A DNA stretch of 64,000 bases from Pseudomonas sp. Choline-02u-1 (GCF_002836515.1 NZ_PJBC01000066.1:62001-126000), one strand, 5' to 3'; shown: positions 27,667-36,591, counted from the first letter of the stretch. Made by a program: numbers and translations. Notes: a model not told the origin generated them from the letters alone.

Positions 27667-28311
27667 ATGACCACGCCCAGCCCTGCGCTTATCCGCGAAA
27701 CCTTCCCCGTCGGCCCGCTCCAGTGCAACTGCACGATCATCGGCGACCCCATCACAAAAAAAGCCATCGTCGTCGATCCGGGCGGTAACCCTGATCTGAT
27801 CATGGCGCGCCTCGACGCCCATGGTCTGAAAGTCGTCAGCATCATCCACACCCACGCGCACCTCGACCACTTTCTGGCGTCCGGGCAGATGAAGGAGAAA
27901 ACCGGTGCGACGCTGCATTTGCACAAGCAAGACCAGTTCCTTTGGGACAACCTGGAGATGCAATGCCAGATGTTCGGCGTGCCTTACACCCCGGTACCGT
28001 CGCCGGATCGTTGGCTGAGCGATGACGAAGAACTGGCCTGCGGCTGCGGCGTGGCGCTGCACACGCCGGGACATACACCGGGTTCCATGAGCTTCTGGTT
28101 TTCCGAGGCTAAGCTGTTGATAGCCGGCGACACGCTGTTTCGTCGCGGGGTAGGGCGCACGGATTTATGGGGCGGCGATCAGGCAACCATCGTGCGTTCG
28201 ATCAAGCAGCGGCTGTACACGCTGGATGAGGAGGCAACCGTGGTGACCGGCCATGGGCCGGACACTCGCTTGGGCGACGAGATGCGCGAGAACCCGTTTG
28301 TGCGTGCCTGA
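27667..28311 (+). CDS. Metallo-beta-lactamase-fold hydrolase (YcbL/glyoxalase II-like)
   Basis: 214 residues. The metal motif HTHAHLDH lies at residues 61-68, with further ligands expected in LHTPGHTPGS, LLIAGDTLF and VTGHGPDT. The length and the missing C-terminal glyoxalase II domain fit the YcbL group, which can hydrolyse S-lactoylglutathione. It is a probable cytosolic zinc thioesterase; the real substrate is not certain. It is preceded by CAGGA at 27654-27658. Confidence 0.88.
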   Translation: MTTPSPALIRETFPVGPLQCNCTIIGDPITKKAIVVDPGGNPDLIMARLDAHGLKVVSIIHTHAHLDHFLASGQMKEKTGATLHLHKQDQFLWDNLEMQCQMFGVPYTPVPSPDRWLSDDEELACGCGVALHTPGHTPGSMSFWFSEAKLLIAGDTLFRRGVGRTDLWGGDQATIVRSIKQRLYTLDEEATVVTGHGPDTRLGDEMRENPFVRA

Positions 28312-28428
28312 ATTTTTTGTCACGGGCAGCGGGCGGAATTTTTAGGCATTGTCATGATCCAACGCCCGCACGGGTCCATTCATCGATGGCCGCTGCACCA
28401 TAGAATGCAAAAAATGTAGGAGCTCTCC

Positions 28429-29163
28429 ATGTTCACCACGCGTCGTTTGATTATTGTCGCTACTGCCGTGGCCGTGCTGTCCGGCTGCGCCTCGCCTAAC
28501 CCGTATGACAATCAGGGGCAGGCCGACGGTGGCTCGCAAGGCATGAGCAAAACCGCCAAATACGGTGGCCTCGGTGCGCTGGCCGGCGCGCTCGCCGGTG
28601 CCGCCATCGGTCACGACAACCGTGGCAAGGGCGCCTTGATCGGCGCTGCCGTGGTTGGTGCCTCCGCGGCCGGCTACGGCTATTACGCCGACCAGCAGGA
28701 AAAGAAACTGCGCGCGAGCATGGCCAACACTGGCGTTGAAGTGCAGCGTCAGGGCGATCAGATCAAGCTGATCATGCCGGGCAACATCACTTTCGCCACC
28801 GATTCGGCGAACATTGCCCCGAGCTTCTACCAGCCGTTGAACAACCTGGCCAACTCGCTGAAGGAATTCAACCAGAACCAGATTGAAATCGTCGGCTACA
28901 CCGACAGCACCGGCAGCCGCCAGCACAACATGGACCTGTCCCAGCGTCGTGCGCAGAGCGTGGCGACCTACCTGACGTCGCAAGGCGTCAGCGGCGCCAA
29001 CCTGTCGGCCCGTGGCGCCGGCCCGGATAACCCGATTGCCAGCAACGGTGACGTCAATGGCCGCGCGCAAAACCGCCGGGTTGAAGTCAACCTGAAGGCG
29101 ATTCCGGGCCAGCAATATGGTGGTCAGCAGCAACAGCCGGGTACGGTGCAGCAGTATCCGTAA
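28429..29163 (+). CDS. OmpA-family lipoprotein with glycine zipper (YiaD-like)
   Basis: 244 residues. The lipobox VLSGC gives Cys20 as the lipidated residue. Residues about 46-82 are a glycine-zipper segment (GGLGALAGALAGAAIG) that may insert in the membrane. The C-terminal OmpA domain has FATDSANIAPSFYQPL and DLSQRRAQSVATYL, with the Asp and Arg that hold peptidoglycan. The tail is rich in Gln (QYGGQQQQPGTVQQYP). The likely role is to link the outer membrane to peptidoglycan. It is preceded by TAGGAG. Confidence 0.93.
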   Translation: MFTTRRLIIVATAVAVLSGCASPNPYDNQGQADGGSQGMSKTAKYGGLGALAGALAGAAIGHDNRGKGALIGAAVVGASAAGYGYYADQQEKKLRASMANTGVEVQRQGDQIKLIMPGNITFATDSANIAPSFYQPLNNLANSLKEFNQNQIEIVGYTDSTGSRQHNMDLSQRRAQSVATYLTSQGVSGANLSARGAGPDNPIASNGDVNGRAQNRRVEVNLKAIPGQQYGGQQQQPGTVQQYP

Positions 29164-29181
29164 ACGATTGCCTGATTGAAG

Positions 29182-29214
29182 AAATGCCCGATCCTGTGAT
29201 CGGGCATTTTTTTT
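29182..29214 (+). terminator. Rho-independent terminator after the OmpA-type lipoprotein
   Basis: AAATGCCCGATC-CTGT-GATCGGGCATTTTTTTT. Confidence 0.92.
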
Positions 29215-29228
29215 GGCTGGGCAGTGCC

Positions 29229-29332
29229 GGCCTCTTCGCGGGCAAGCCCGCTCCCTCAGGTATTGGCGGTGGCCACAAAATCTGTGTCCCACACCTGACC
29301 CCTGTGGGAGCGGGCTTGCCCGCGAAGAGGCC
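29229..29332. repeat. REP-type inverted repeat pair (family A, GGGCAAGCCC variant)
   Basis: GGCCTCTTCGCGGGCAAGCC at 29229-29248, continuing CGCTCCC, and its reverse complement at 29304-29332. Both arms carry the same change (GGGCAAG for GAGCAAG), so pairing is kept. Confidence 0.9.
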
Positions 29333-29361
29333 AGTGTTGTCACCGCAAAATCAGCCGATAC

Positions 29362-29402
29362 AAAAAAGCCCCCGGACAACAGCATTGTCCGGGGGCTTTT
29401 TG
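29362..29402. terminator. Bidirectional rho-independent terminator
   Basis: AAAAAAGCCCCCGGACAA-CAGCA-TTGTCCGGGGGCTTTTT, just downstream of the minus-strand zapG-like gene. Confidence 0.93.
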
Positions 29403-29419
29403 TTGGGCGCGAACCCTGA

Positions 29420-29854
29420 TTACTTCTTCAAACCATAGTGCTCATCGAGCATGCCCGGTGAATTTGGCGATTTCGGTGCGTAATCACGCGGCGGTTCCTG
29501 ATCGCGCGGTGGCGTCAGGCGTTCGCGTGGTGCCTGCGCCGCGTCAGCGTGCAGGGCGGCGATCAGGCGCTGGCGGGTCTGCTCGTCCAGGGCCAGACGA
29601 TTGGCGCCCTCGGCGAGGTGGTCCTGCACTTCCTGATAGCTCTGGGTCAGCTTCTTGACCAGCATCGCGGTGCTGTTGAAGTGGGTGACCACTTCGTTCT
29701 GATAACTGTCGAAACGCTCCTGGATATCATCCAGTTGACGCTGCGTACGGCTCGGTGCGGCGTTCGGCGCAACGCGCGCGATCAGGAATCCAATGGCGAC
29801 ACCCACAACCAGGGCAAGAGTCGGTAACAACCAAACTAAGAGCGAGTGTTCCAC
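29420..29854 (-). CDS. YhcB/ZapG-family (DUF1043) inner-membrane protein, GTG start
   Basis: 144 residues. One N-terminal membrane segment (LLPTLALVVGVAIGFLIA) is followed by a coiled coil (QRQLDDIQERFDSYQNEVV and on) and a disordered, proline-rich tail. This is the YhcB/ZapG layout, a division and envelope-synthesis coordinator in E. coli. The start is GTG 29854, supported by AGGAAGGA six bases upstream. It is divergent from the alpha/beta hydrolase, as at PA4441/PA4440 in PAO1 (from memory). Confidence 0.88.
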   Translation of the reverse strand: MEHSLLVWLLPTLALVVGVAIGFLIARVAPNAAPSRTQRQLDDIQERFDSYQNEVVTHFNSTAMLVKKLTQSYQEVQDHLAEGANRLALDEQTRQRLIAALHADAAQAPRERLTPPRDQEPPRDYAPKSPNSPGMLDEHYGLKK

Positions 29855-29998
29855 GAGTCCTTCCTCTATAAACGGCTTTGCTTTACGTTAACGGCTCGAA
29901 CCTGCGCTGTATACCGCGATTCACTCGCAATAGATCGGCACAGACAATTTGCTAGACGAGTCGACCCGATTCGAGGTCACGGAGTTCCTCCCTTGCTG

Positions 29999-30628
29999 AT
30001 GCGCGAAACCCCTGTAGTGATTGACGGCCCGGTGGGTCAACTGGAGTCCCTGTACCTGGATAGCGAGCAGCCGCGCGGCATCGCGCTGATCTGCCATCCG
30101 AACCCGGTGCAGGGTGGCACCATGCTCAACAAGGTGGTCTCGACCCTGCAGCGCACCGCGCGTGACGCAGGCCTGATCACCTTGCGCTTCAACTATCGCG
30201 GCGTCGGCGCCAGCCAGGGCACGCACGACATGGGCACCGGTGAGGTCGACGACGCTCAGGCGGCCGCCACATGGCTGCGCGAAAAACACCCGAACCTGCC
30301 GCTGACCCTGTTCGGTTTCTCCTTCGGCGGATTTGTTGCAGCAAGTCTCGGTGGCCGCCTCGAAGCACAGGGCGTGCAGATTCAGCACCTGTTCATGGTT
30401 GCCCCGGCGGTGATGCGTCTGGGCGAGCAGGATCAACTGCCGCAGCACGGCGCATTGACCGTGATCCAGCCGGAAACCGACGAAGTCATCGATCCGCAAC
30501 TGGTCTACCAATGGTCGGAACAACTCCAGCGCCCCCATGAGCTGCTGAAAGTGGCAGAATGCGGACACTTTTTTCACGGCAAGCTGACCGATCTCAAGGA
30601 TCTGCTGCTGCCGCGTATCTCGAATTGA
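29999..30628 (+). CDS. Alpha/beta hydrolase (YitV/CC3020-type)
   Basis: 209 residues. CHPNPVQGGTMLNKVV and NYRGVGASQG are typical of this small hydrolase family. The nucleophile elbow is GFSFGG (Ser), the acid is probably the Asp in PETDEVID, and the His is in CGHFFHG. The cytosolic substrate is unknown, probably an ester or thioester. ATG 29999 is used; an in-frame TTG at 29993 has better spacing (8 bases) from GGAG at 29981 and could be the true start. It is 24 bases before trpS, so cotranscription is likely. Confidence 0.88.
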   Translation: MRETPVVIDGPVGQLESLYLDSEQPRGIALICHPNPVQGGTMLNKVVSTLQRTARDAGLITLRFNYRGVGASQGTHDMGTGEVDDAQAAATWLREKHPNLPLTLFGFSFGGFVAASLGGRLEAQGVQIQHLFMVAPAVMRLGEQDQLPQHGALTVIQPETDEVIDPQLVYQWSEQLQRPHELLKVAECGHFFHGKLTDLKDLLLPRISN

Positions 30629-30652
30629 TTGCAGTCTGACAAGCGATTACCC

Positions 30653-32008
30653 ATGACCAACCGTACCCGCATTCTCACCGGCATCACCACCACCGGCACG
30701 CCGCACCTGGGCAACTACGCCGGCGCCATCCGCCCGGCAATCCTTGCCAGCCGCGACAGCCAGGCCGATTCGTTCTACTTCCTGGCCGATTACCACGCTT
30801 TGATCAAATGCGATGACCCGCTGCGCATCCAGCGCTCGCGTCTGGAAATCGCCGCGACCTGGCTGGCCGGTGGCCTCGATGTCGATCGCGTGACCTTCTA
30901 CCGCCAGTCCGATATCCCGGAAATCCCTGAGCTGACCTGGCTGCTGACCTGCGTCGCCGCCAAAGGTCTGCTCAACCGTGCGCACGCCTACAAGGCCTCG
31001 GTGGACAAGAACGTAGAAACCGGCGAAGACCCGGACGCCGGTATCACCATGGGCCTCTACAGCTACCCGGTGCTGATGGCCGCAGATATCCTGATGTTCA
31101 ACGCGCACAAGGTGCCGGTCGGTCGCGATCAGATTCAGCACGTGGAAATGGCCCGAGACATCGGCCAGCGTTTCAACCACCTCTTCGGCCAAGGCAAAGA
31201 ATTCTTCACCATGCCCGAAGCGCTGATCGAAGAAAGCGTGGCGACGTTGCCGGGCCTCGACGGTCGCAAGATGTCGAAGAGCTACGACAACACCATCCCG
31301 CTGTTCTCCAGCGCCAAGGAGATGAAGGACGCGATCTCGCGGATCGTCACCGACTCCAAGGCCCCGGGCGAAGCCAAGGATCCGGACAACTCGCACTTGT
31401 TCACGCTGTTCCAGGCCTTCGCTACCCCGGCGCAGGCTGACGAATTCCGCAGCGAACTGCTCGGTGGTCTGGGTTGGGGCGAGGCGAAGAATCGTCTGTT
31501 CCAGTTGCTCGACAGCGATCTGGGCGAGGCGCGCGAGAAATATCACCAGTTGATCGAGCGCCCGGCGGACCTGGAAGACATTCTGCAGATCGGCGCAAAG
31601 AAGGCCCGCGCCGTGGCCACGCCGTTCCTCAATGAATTGCGCGAAGCCGTTGGCCTGCGTTCTTTCGTCAATCAGGTTCAGGTCGCCGCGACCACCAAAA
31701 AGAAGGCCGCGAAAGCCGCGCGTTTCGTCAGCTTCCGCGAAGCTGACGGCAGCTTCCGTTTCCGTCTGTTGGCGGCTGATGGCGAGCAACTGTTGCTGTC
31801 GCGCAACTTCGCTGACGGCAAAACTGCCGGGCAGGTGACCAAGCAGCTGCAGTCCGGTGAGCCGCTGGACGTGCGTACTGAAGAACTGAGCTTCAGCGTC
31901 TGGCTGGCGGGTGAGTGCGTCGGCGACAGCCCGGCGTTCGCCGACGCGGCTGCGCGGGACGCGGCCATTGCGGCACTGCGCGTCGCGCTGACTCCAGCTC
32001 AGGACTGA
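30653..32008 (+). CDS. trpS: Tryptophanyl-tRNA synthetase with extra C-terminal domain
   Basis: 451 residues, against about 334 in E. coli. The class I motifs are PHLGN (17-21) and KMSKS (206-210). The catalytic and anticodon parts end near residue 345. A Lys/Ala-rich linker (TTKKKAAKAAR) then leads to an extra domain of about 100 residues. That domain looks like two copies of the small YegP/DUF1508 module: SFRFRLLAADGEQLLLSRNF near 367-386 and SFSVWLAGECVGDSPAFADA near 413-432. The longer form is, as I recall, usual in Pseudomonas; the role of the extension is unknown. A terminator follows. Confidence 0.95.
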   Translation: MTNRTRILTGITTTGTPHLGNYAGAIRPAILASRDSQADSFYFLADYHALIKCDDPLRIQRSRLEIAATWLAGGLDVDRVTFYRQSDIPEIPELTWLLTCVAAKGLLNRAHAYKASVDKNVETGEDPDAGITMGLYSYPVLMAADILMFNAHKVPVGRDQIQHVEMARDIGQRFNHLFGQGKEFFTMPEALIEESVATLPGLDGRKMSKSYDNTIPLFSSAKEMKDAISRIVTDSKAPGEAKDPDNSHLFTLFQAFATPAQADEFRSELLGGLGWGEAKNRLFQLLDSDLGEAREKYHQLIERPADLEDILQIGAKKARAVATPFLNELREAVGLRSFVNQVQVAATTKKKAAKAARFVSFREADGSFRFRLLAADGEQLLLSRNFADGKTAGQVTKQLQSGEPLDVRTEELSFSVWLAGECVGDSPAFADAAARDAAIAALRVALTPAQD

Positions 32009-32049
32009 TCGGCGGCACGACCCGACCAAGGGCCGATTGCCATTCCTGC

Positions 32050-32079
32050 GGGCCGTCGCTACAGTGACGGCCCGTTTTT
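32050..32079 (+). terminator. Rho-independent terminator between trpS and zapE
   Basis: GGGCCGTC-GCTACAGT-GACGGCCC followed by GTTTTT. It ends 20 bases before the zapE start, so zapE must be read from a promoter inside trpS or by read-through. Confidence 0.85.
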
Positions 32080-32098
32080 GTTGCCTTGCTAACGAATT

Positions 32099-33193
32099 AT
32101 GACGCCCCTAGAACGATATCAAGCTGATCTGAAACGCCCGGACTTCTTCCATGACGCCGCGCAGGAAACTGCTGTGCGTCACCTGCAGCGTCTGTACGAC
32201 GACTTGATCGCCGCCGACCAGAACAAGCCGGGATTTCTCGGCAAGCTGTTTGGCAAAAAGGATCAGGCACCGGTCAAGGGCCTGTATTTCTGGGGCGGCG
32301 TCGGTCGCGGCAAGACTTACCTGGTCGACACGTTCTTCGAAGCGCTGCCGTTCAAGGAAAAGACCCGCACGCACTTTCACCGCTTCATGAAGCGTGTGCA
32401 CGAAGAAATGAAAACCCTGGGCGGCGAAAAGAACCCGCTGACCATCATCGCCAAGCGCTTCGCGGCCGAGTCGCGGGTGATCTGCTTCGATGAATTCTTC
32501 GTCTCCGACATCACCGACGCGATGATCCTCGGCACCTTGATGGAAGAGCTGTTCAAGAATGGCGTGACCCTGGTTGCGACCTCGAACATCGTCCCGGACG
32601 GTCTGTACAAGGACGGTCTGCAACGCGCGCGCTTCCTGCCGGCCATTGCGCTGATCAAGCAGAACACCGAGATCGTCAACGTCGACAGCGGCGTCGATTA
32701 TCGTCTGCGTCACCTCGAGCAAGCCGAGCTGTTCCACTATCCGCTCGACGAAGCCGCTCACGAAAGTCTGCGCAAGAGCTTCAAGGCGCTGACACCGGAG
32801 TGCACGGCGGCGGTGGAAAACGATGTGCTGATCATCGAGAACCGCGAAATCCGCGCACTGCGTACTTGCGACGACGTGGCCTGGTTCGACTTCCGTGAAC
32901 TGTGCGACGGCCCGCGCAGCCAGAACGACTACATCGAACTGGGCAAGATCTTCCACGCCGTGTTGCTCAGCGGTGTCGAGCAGATGAGCGTCACCACCGA
33001 CGACATCGCCCGGCGCTTCATCAACATGGTCGACGAGTTCTACGACCGTAACGTCAAACTGATCATTTCTGCCGAAGTCGAGCTGAAGGATCTTTACACT
33101 GGCGGCCGCCTGACGTTCGAGTTCCAGCGCACGCTGAGCCGACTGCTGGAGATGCAATCCCACGAGTTTCTGTCGCGGGCGCACAAGCCTTAA
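32099..33193 (+). CDS. zapE: Cell division ATPase ZapE (AFG1 family)
   Basis: 364 residues. The Walker A is FWGGVGRGKTYLVD (near 64-77) and the Walker B is VICFDEFFVSD. The segment LVATSNIVPDGLYKDGLQ with its Arg is the sensor region typical of AFG1-like AAA ATPases. In E. coli ZapE binds FtsZ and affects Z-ring stability. The ATG at 32099 has only a poor Shine-Dalgarno (ACGAAT), so translation may be weak. Confidence 0.93.
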   Translation: MTPLERYQADLKRPDFFHDAAQETAVRHLQRLYDDLIAADQNKPGFLGKLFGKKDQAPVKGLYFWGGVGRGKTYLVDTFFEALPFKEKTRTHFHRFMKRVHEEMKTLGGEKNPLTIIAKRFAAESRVICFDEFFVSDITDAMILGTLMEELFKNGVTLVATSNIVPDGLYKDGLQRARFLPAIALIKQNTEIVNVDSGVDYRLRHLEQAELFHYPLDEAAHESLRKSFKALTPECTAAVENDVLIIENREIRALRTCDDVAWFDFRELCDGPRSQNDYIELGKIFHAVLLSGVEQMSVTTDDIARRFINMVDEFYDRNVKLIISAEVELKDLYTGGRLTFEFQRTLSRLLEMQSHEFLSRAHKP

Positions 33194-33210
33194 CGGATTC
33201 GACCCATTGG

Positions 33211-33237
33211 AAGGCCTGCGATTGCAGGCCTTTTTTT
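33211..33237. terminator. Rho-independent terminator shared by convergent genes
   Basis: AAGGCCTGC-GATT-GCAGGCCTTTTTTT. Its T-run touches the last codon region of the minus-strand asparaginase, so it serves zapE well and the asparaginase less clearly. Confidence 0.9.
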
Positions 33238-34222
33238 ATGGGGCCGGTTCAGCGAGGCAGGTTGCCAACTTTGATTGTTGTCGGCAGCCAACCAGAAGCC
33301 ACAGCAGAATTCTCGCTTTGCGCGGGCACAGGAACCCGGCCATCAGGGCGCCTTTGCGGGTGATATCGATTTCACTGCCGGCGAAGCCATAGGTCGCTTG
33401 CGCCGTCGCGCCGCAGCCGGTGCGGGTGGCGATGATCACCGGAATGTGCCGGGCAATGCCTTCGATGACATCGGCCCACTGCGCTGAAACATGGCCGGCA
33501 CCGAAGCCTGCGATCACCAGGCCGGCGTAACCCAACTCCACAACTTTATCCAACAGCCGACTGTCGGCACCGAGTGACGCTTCCAGCAAAGCAATATTCT
33601 GGTGGGTGTCTTGTGGTATCGGTAAAACATGGCGCGCAACCGGCGCCCGGAAGTAGCGCGCAGCGCCTTCGATTATCAACCCAGCAGGACCGGTCAAGGG
33701 AGAGGCGAAGGCGTGCATGGCCATCGAGTCGACCTTGCGCACGCTACTGGCGCGGTGAATCTCGCCGTTGATAACCACCTGCGCGCCGCGCCCACGACTG
33801 CACGCCGCCAACGCGACACGACCGGCATCCAGAAGGTTCGCCGGTCCGTCAGCCCCGGCTTGCGCGGCAGAACGCATGGCACCTGTCAGCACCAGTGGTT
33901 CGTCATGCGCCCACAGGTAATCGAAAAACGTCGCGGATTCCTCCAGAGTGTCCGTGCCCTGGATGACGATGACTGCGGCCGCGCCTTGGCTGATCTGCGC
34001 GTTGGCCCAGTCCAGCACGTTCAAGAGGTAGTCGAAATCCAGTGACGCGCTGGGCAGCAGTCCGAAAGTTTCGACGGTTAGATGCCCATGCTTTTTCAGT
34101 TCGGGCACGGTGTCCAGCAGCGTTTCCCCGGACACTGCAGGGACGACCCCTTGACCGCTTTGCGTCGATTGCATGCTGACAGTGCCACCCAGCGCGGCAA
34201 TGGCCAGTGTTGGCAGTTCCAT
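33236..34222 (-). CDS. Asparaginase family protein
   Basis: 328 residues. The N-terminal threonine motif appears as AALGGTVSM (TGGTI in most members), and the second motif is clear as VIQGTDTLEESATFFDYL. Both catalytic threonines are therefore present, at about residues 14 and 90. No signal peptide, so it is cytosolic. It hydrolyses asparagine or a related amide. The last 25 residues (ILLWLLVGCRQQSKLATC) look unlike the family and may be a read-on tail. It is the last gene of a minus-strand operon with a membrane protein and a nitrilase-type hydrolase. Confidence 0.87.
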   Translation of the reverse strand: MELPTLAIAALGGTVSMQSTQSGQGVVPAVSGETLLDTVPELKKHGHLTVETFGLLPSASLDFDYLLNVLDWANAQISQGAAAVIVIQGTDTLEESATFFDYLWAHDEPLVLTGAMRSAAQAGADGPANLLDAGRVALAACSRGRGAQVVINGEIHRASSVRKVDSMAMHAFASPLTGPAGLIIEGAARYFRAPVARHVLPIPQDTHQNIALLEASLGADSRLLDKVVELGYAGLVIAGFGAGHVSAQWADVIEGIARHIPVIIATRTGCGATAQATYGFAGSEIDITRKGALMAGFLCPRKARILLWLLVGCRQQSKLATCLAEPAP

Positions 34223-34292
34223 GTGATACCTCGCGAAGGAAGCCCGGCTGTACCGGAAATAATCCAGAGGCCAGCCGGGGCAGGGGGTAAGG

Positions 34293-35498
34293 TCAGTGGC
34301 TGGCCAGCCATCCGACGATTGGCACGATCAAGAGCGTACTGAGGGCCATCGACAACACGTTACCGATAAAGCCATGCATGTAGCCTGGCAGCCGCTGCGC
34401 GAGGGCGCAGGCCAATGGCGGCGCGATCAGCGCGCCGAGCAGCGCACTGGAAATGATCACTTGCCAATCTGCGCCGTAAGTGAGAATCGCGGCCGGAACA
34501 ACGGACACCAGCGGTACATACGTCGGATACCAGCCGCGCGCCATCCACTGCCTGCGCCAGATCACCACGCCCAAGGCTGACGTCAACGCCTGTCCCGCGA
34601 GCAGTTGCGGCAACAGACCTGTCCCGTAGACCGGGCTCATCGGGTTGAGTGTGAATGCGAGCAACGCACCGACAATCAGCCCCAGACTGGCCCACTCATT
34701 ACCGAAGAAAGGCGCTTCGGAGAAATCTGCCAAGACCCGGCGCATGCTCCACACCACGCCGTAATCCGGCGCCTTGGTGGGCACGGTGACACTGGCTTGC
34801 ACGTCGGCCTGCGCAGGTTCTGCGGATTTCACCAGGCTCGGCACGCAGCGACACAGCACGAAGGCGCCAATGCTGGCAATGGCCATGCCCGAAACGTTAC
34901 CGATCACCACCGGCAAGCCGAGTGGATTGCATACGTAATTGACAATCACCAGGCACAGCGGTGTCACTGACAGGGCTCCCAGGATTGCGCCGTTGATTGC
35001 GACTTTCCAGCCGCCGCCAAACATCAGCACCATCGCCGCCGGCAACGACACGAACGCCGCGAAGGTGGGCTGCCAACTGGTGGCGGTGACAGTCCAGCCC
35101 CACAGCAGATTGCTCAGTGCCAGCCCCAGCAATGAACTGGTGACCAGCCACGGCCAGAGCCCGCTGCCGTAGCAGATTGTGAAACCTTGCCAGGATTTCC
35201 CCGTTCGATTCGCCCAATAGCCCAGGTATGCACCGGCCAGCAGGCCAATCGAGGCGAACTCGTGCTTATAGAACGCCACCTCGCTGATATCCCCGAGCAC
35301 CCAGCGCAGCCAGGCAGCCGCGTCGGGAAAGCTCGAGACCATATGGCCGTAATCCGGCCAGCGCGCTGACCACAGCGAATGATAGGTTAGAGAAAGCCAG
35401 GCGATGACTGCCGCTGCACCCACCAACAGGACGATGATCGTGTTGTCCATCGATGTTCTGGCCACGATTGTTTTGCGTTGTTTTGCGTGAACGTCCAT
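34293..35498 (-). CDS. Uncharacterised polytopic membrane protein with two homologous halves
   Basis: 401 residues, about 10 membrane segments. The two halves, residues about 48-215 and 247-395, are clearly related. Matching pieces in order are GDISEVAFYKHEFASIGLL and ADFSEAPFFGNEWASLGLI; YGSGLWPWL and YGTGLLPQL; WQPTFAAFVSLPAA and WYPTYVPLVSVVPAA; then GWKVAINGAILGAL and DWQVIISSALLGAL; and VVIGNVSGMA and GFIGNVLSMA. This is the pattern of a transporter born by gene duplication. I do not recognise the family. ATG 35498 follows CCGGAGG; its place between two amide hydrolases suggests it moves an amino acid or amide. Confidence 0.8.
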   Translation of the reverse strand: MDVHAKQRKTIVARTSMDNTIIVLLVGAAAVIAWLSLTYHSLWSARWPDYGHMVSSFPDAAAWLRWVLGDISEVAFYKHEFASIGLLAGAYLGYWANRTGKSWQGFTICYGSGLWPWLVTSSLLGLALSNLLWGWTVTATSWQPTFAAFVSLPAAMVLMFGGGWKVAINGAILGALSVTPLCLVIVNYVCNPLGLPVVIGNVSGMAIASIGAFVLCRCVPSLVKSAEPAQADVQASVTVPTKAPDYGVVWSMRRVLADFSEAPFFGNEWASLGLIVGALLAFTLNPMSPVYGTGLLPQLLAGQALTSALGVVIWRRQWMARGWYPTYVPLVSVVPAAILTYGADWQVIISSALLGALIAPPLACALAQRLPGYMHGFIGNVLSMALSTLLIVPIVGWLASH

Positions 35499-35512
35499 AG
35501 GCTGGCCTCCGG

Positions 35513-36400
35513 TTAACGCGGCAGGCATGGATGCTGGGTGTAACCGAGCATCCGGTCGTAGACATCACAGCGCCGATCTCGGTGCAGATCGTTCAGCTCG
35601 TTCCAGATTGGCGCACTGCGCGAACTCGTCAGGTCGATATCGGCGTAGAGGATTTCCTGCTGATCGGCGGACGCCACGCGGCCGATCGGCCAGCCGTTAG
35701 TGCCAGCAATCAGCGAACATCCAAGGTAACGAGCGCCACGCTCTTCGCCGATTCGACTCGCCGCCGCGATGAACACGTTGTTGACGTGCGCTGCGGTCAT
35801 GGTGAGGTACGAAGCCATGCACTTGCCGGCGTCATCGAACAAGGGCGGTGGTGTCCAGACCCAGTTGTTCAGGCTGCAGATGATGTCCGCGCCCTGCTGG
35901 CTGAGGATCCTCGGGACTTCAGGAAACCAGATGTCCCAGCAGATCAGCAGACCGATGCGACCGATCGGCGTTTCGAACACCGGGAAACCGCTATCGCCGG
36001 CAGTGAACCAGAGCTTCTCCAGATTCCACAGGTGCGCCTTGCGGTATTTGCCGATGAAACCGTCAGGTCCCAACAGCACGGCGGTGTTGTACAACCGCGC
36101 CCCTTCGCGCTCGGCCAGTCCAGCCACCAGATACACCTGATGCTGGCGGGCAAAATCCTCCCAGCGGCTCACGCTTGGTCCATCCGGAACCGATTCGGCG
36201 TGATCGAACGCATCCTGTCGAGTGCGAAAGAAATAACCGGTACTCGTCAGCTCGGGCAAAACGATGAGATTGGCACCACCATTGACCGCCTGCAGTGCCA
36301 ACTCCAGGCTGTTACTTAGATTCGCTGCACGATTTTTCGTACCGACCTGCGGATCACATTGCACGACCGCAACACGAACGGGGCTTGTTGACTCACTCAT
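35513..36400 (-). CDS. Carbon-nitrogen hydrolase (nitrilase superfamily amidase)
   Basis: 295 residues. The catalytic triad is visible: Glu in VLPELTSTGY, Lys in KYRKAHLW, and Cys in LLICWDIWFPE. The family cleaves amides and N-carbamoyl compounds; enzymes of this type follow amino-acid 2-monooxygenases in the DavBA lysine route. Here the gene lies directly downstream of a broken amino-acid monooxygenase, which fits hydrolysis of its carboxamide product. The substrate itself is not readable. It ends 14 bases before the membrane protein start. Confidence 0.9.
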   Translation of the reverse strand: MSESTSPVRVAVVQCDPQVGTKNRAANLSNSLELALQAVNGGANLIVLPELTSTGYFFRTRQDAFDHAESVPDGPSVSRWEDFARQHQVYLVAGLAEREGARLYNTAVLLGPDGFIGKYRKAHLWNLEKLWFTAGDSGFPVFETPIGRIGLLICWDIWFPEVPRILSQQGADIICSLNNWVWTPPPLFDDAGKCMASYLTMTAAHVNNVFIAAASRIGEERGARYLGCSLIAGTNGWPIGRVASADQQEILYADIDLTSSRSAPIWNELNDLHRDRRCDVYDRMLGYTQHPCLPR

Positions 36401-36591
36401 TTTTCATGATCCCTTATTGTTGTTTTCACGCCATCGGGTGGCGGGGAACATAAGAGTCGAGTCAGCCGTGGAAGGTAAGTCGGCGCTTTCCGGTTAAGTT
36501 GTAGTACGCCTCCTGGGACGATTAAACACATATCGACGGTGCGCGCTCACCACGCTGTATTTTCCAGGGGCAAGAGCCTGCTCCGAAAAGT
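36401..36591. other. Intergenic gap of 191 bases inside the amide operon
   Basis: No gene is seen. It separates the end of the broken monooxygenase frame from the hydrolase start and is long for a gap within one operon, so the hydrolase may have its own promoter here. Confidence 0.4.

Noticed and set aside
30647-32029. A 460-codon open frame antisense to trpS
   Set aside because: trpS has both class I synthetase motifs; the antisense frame has none.
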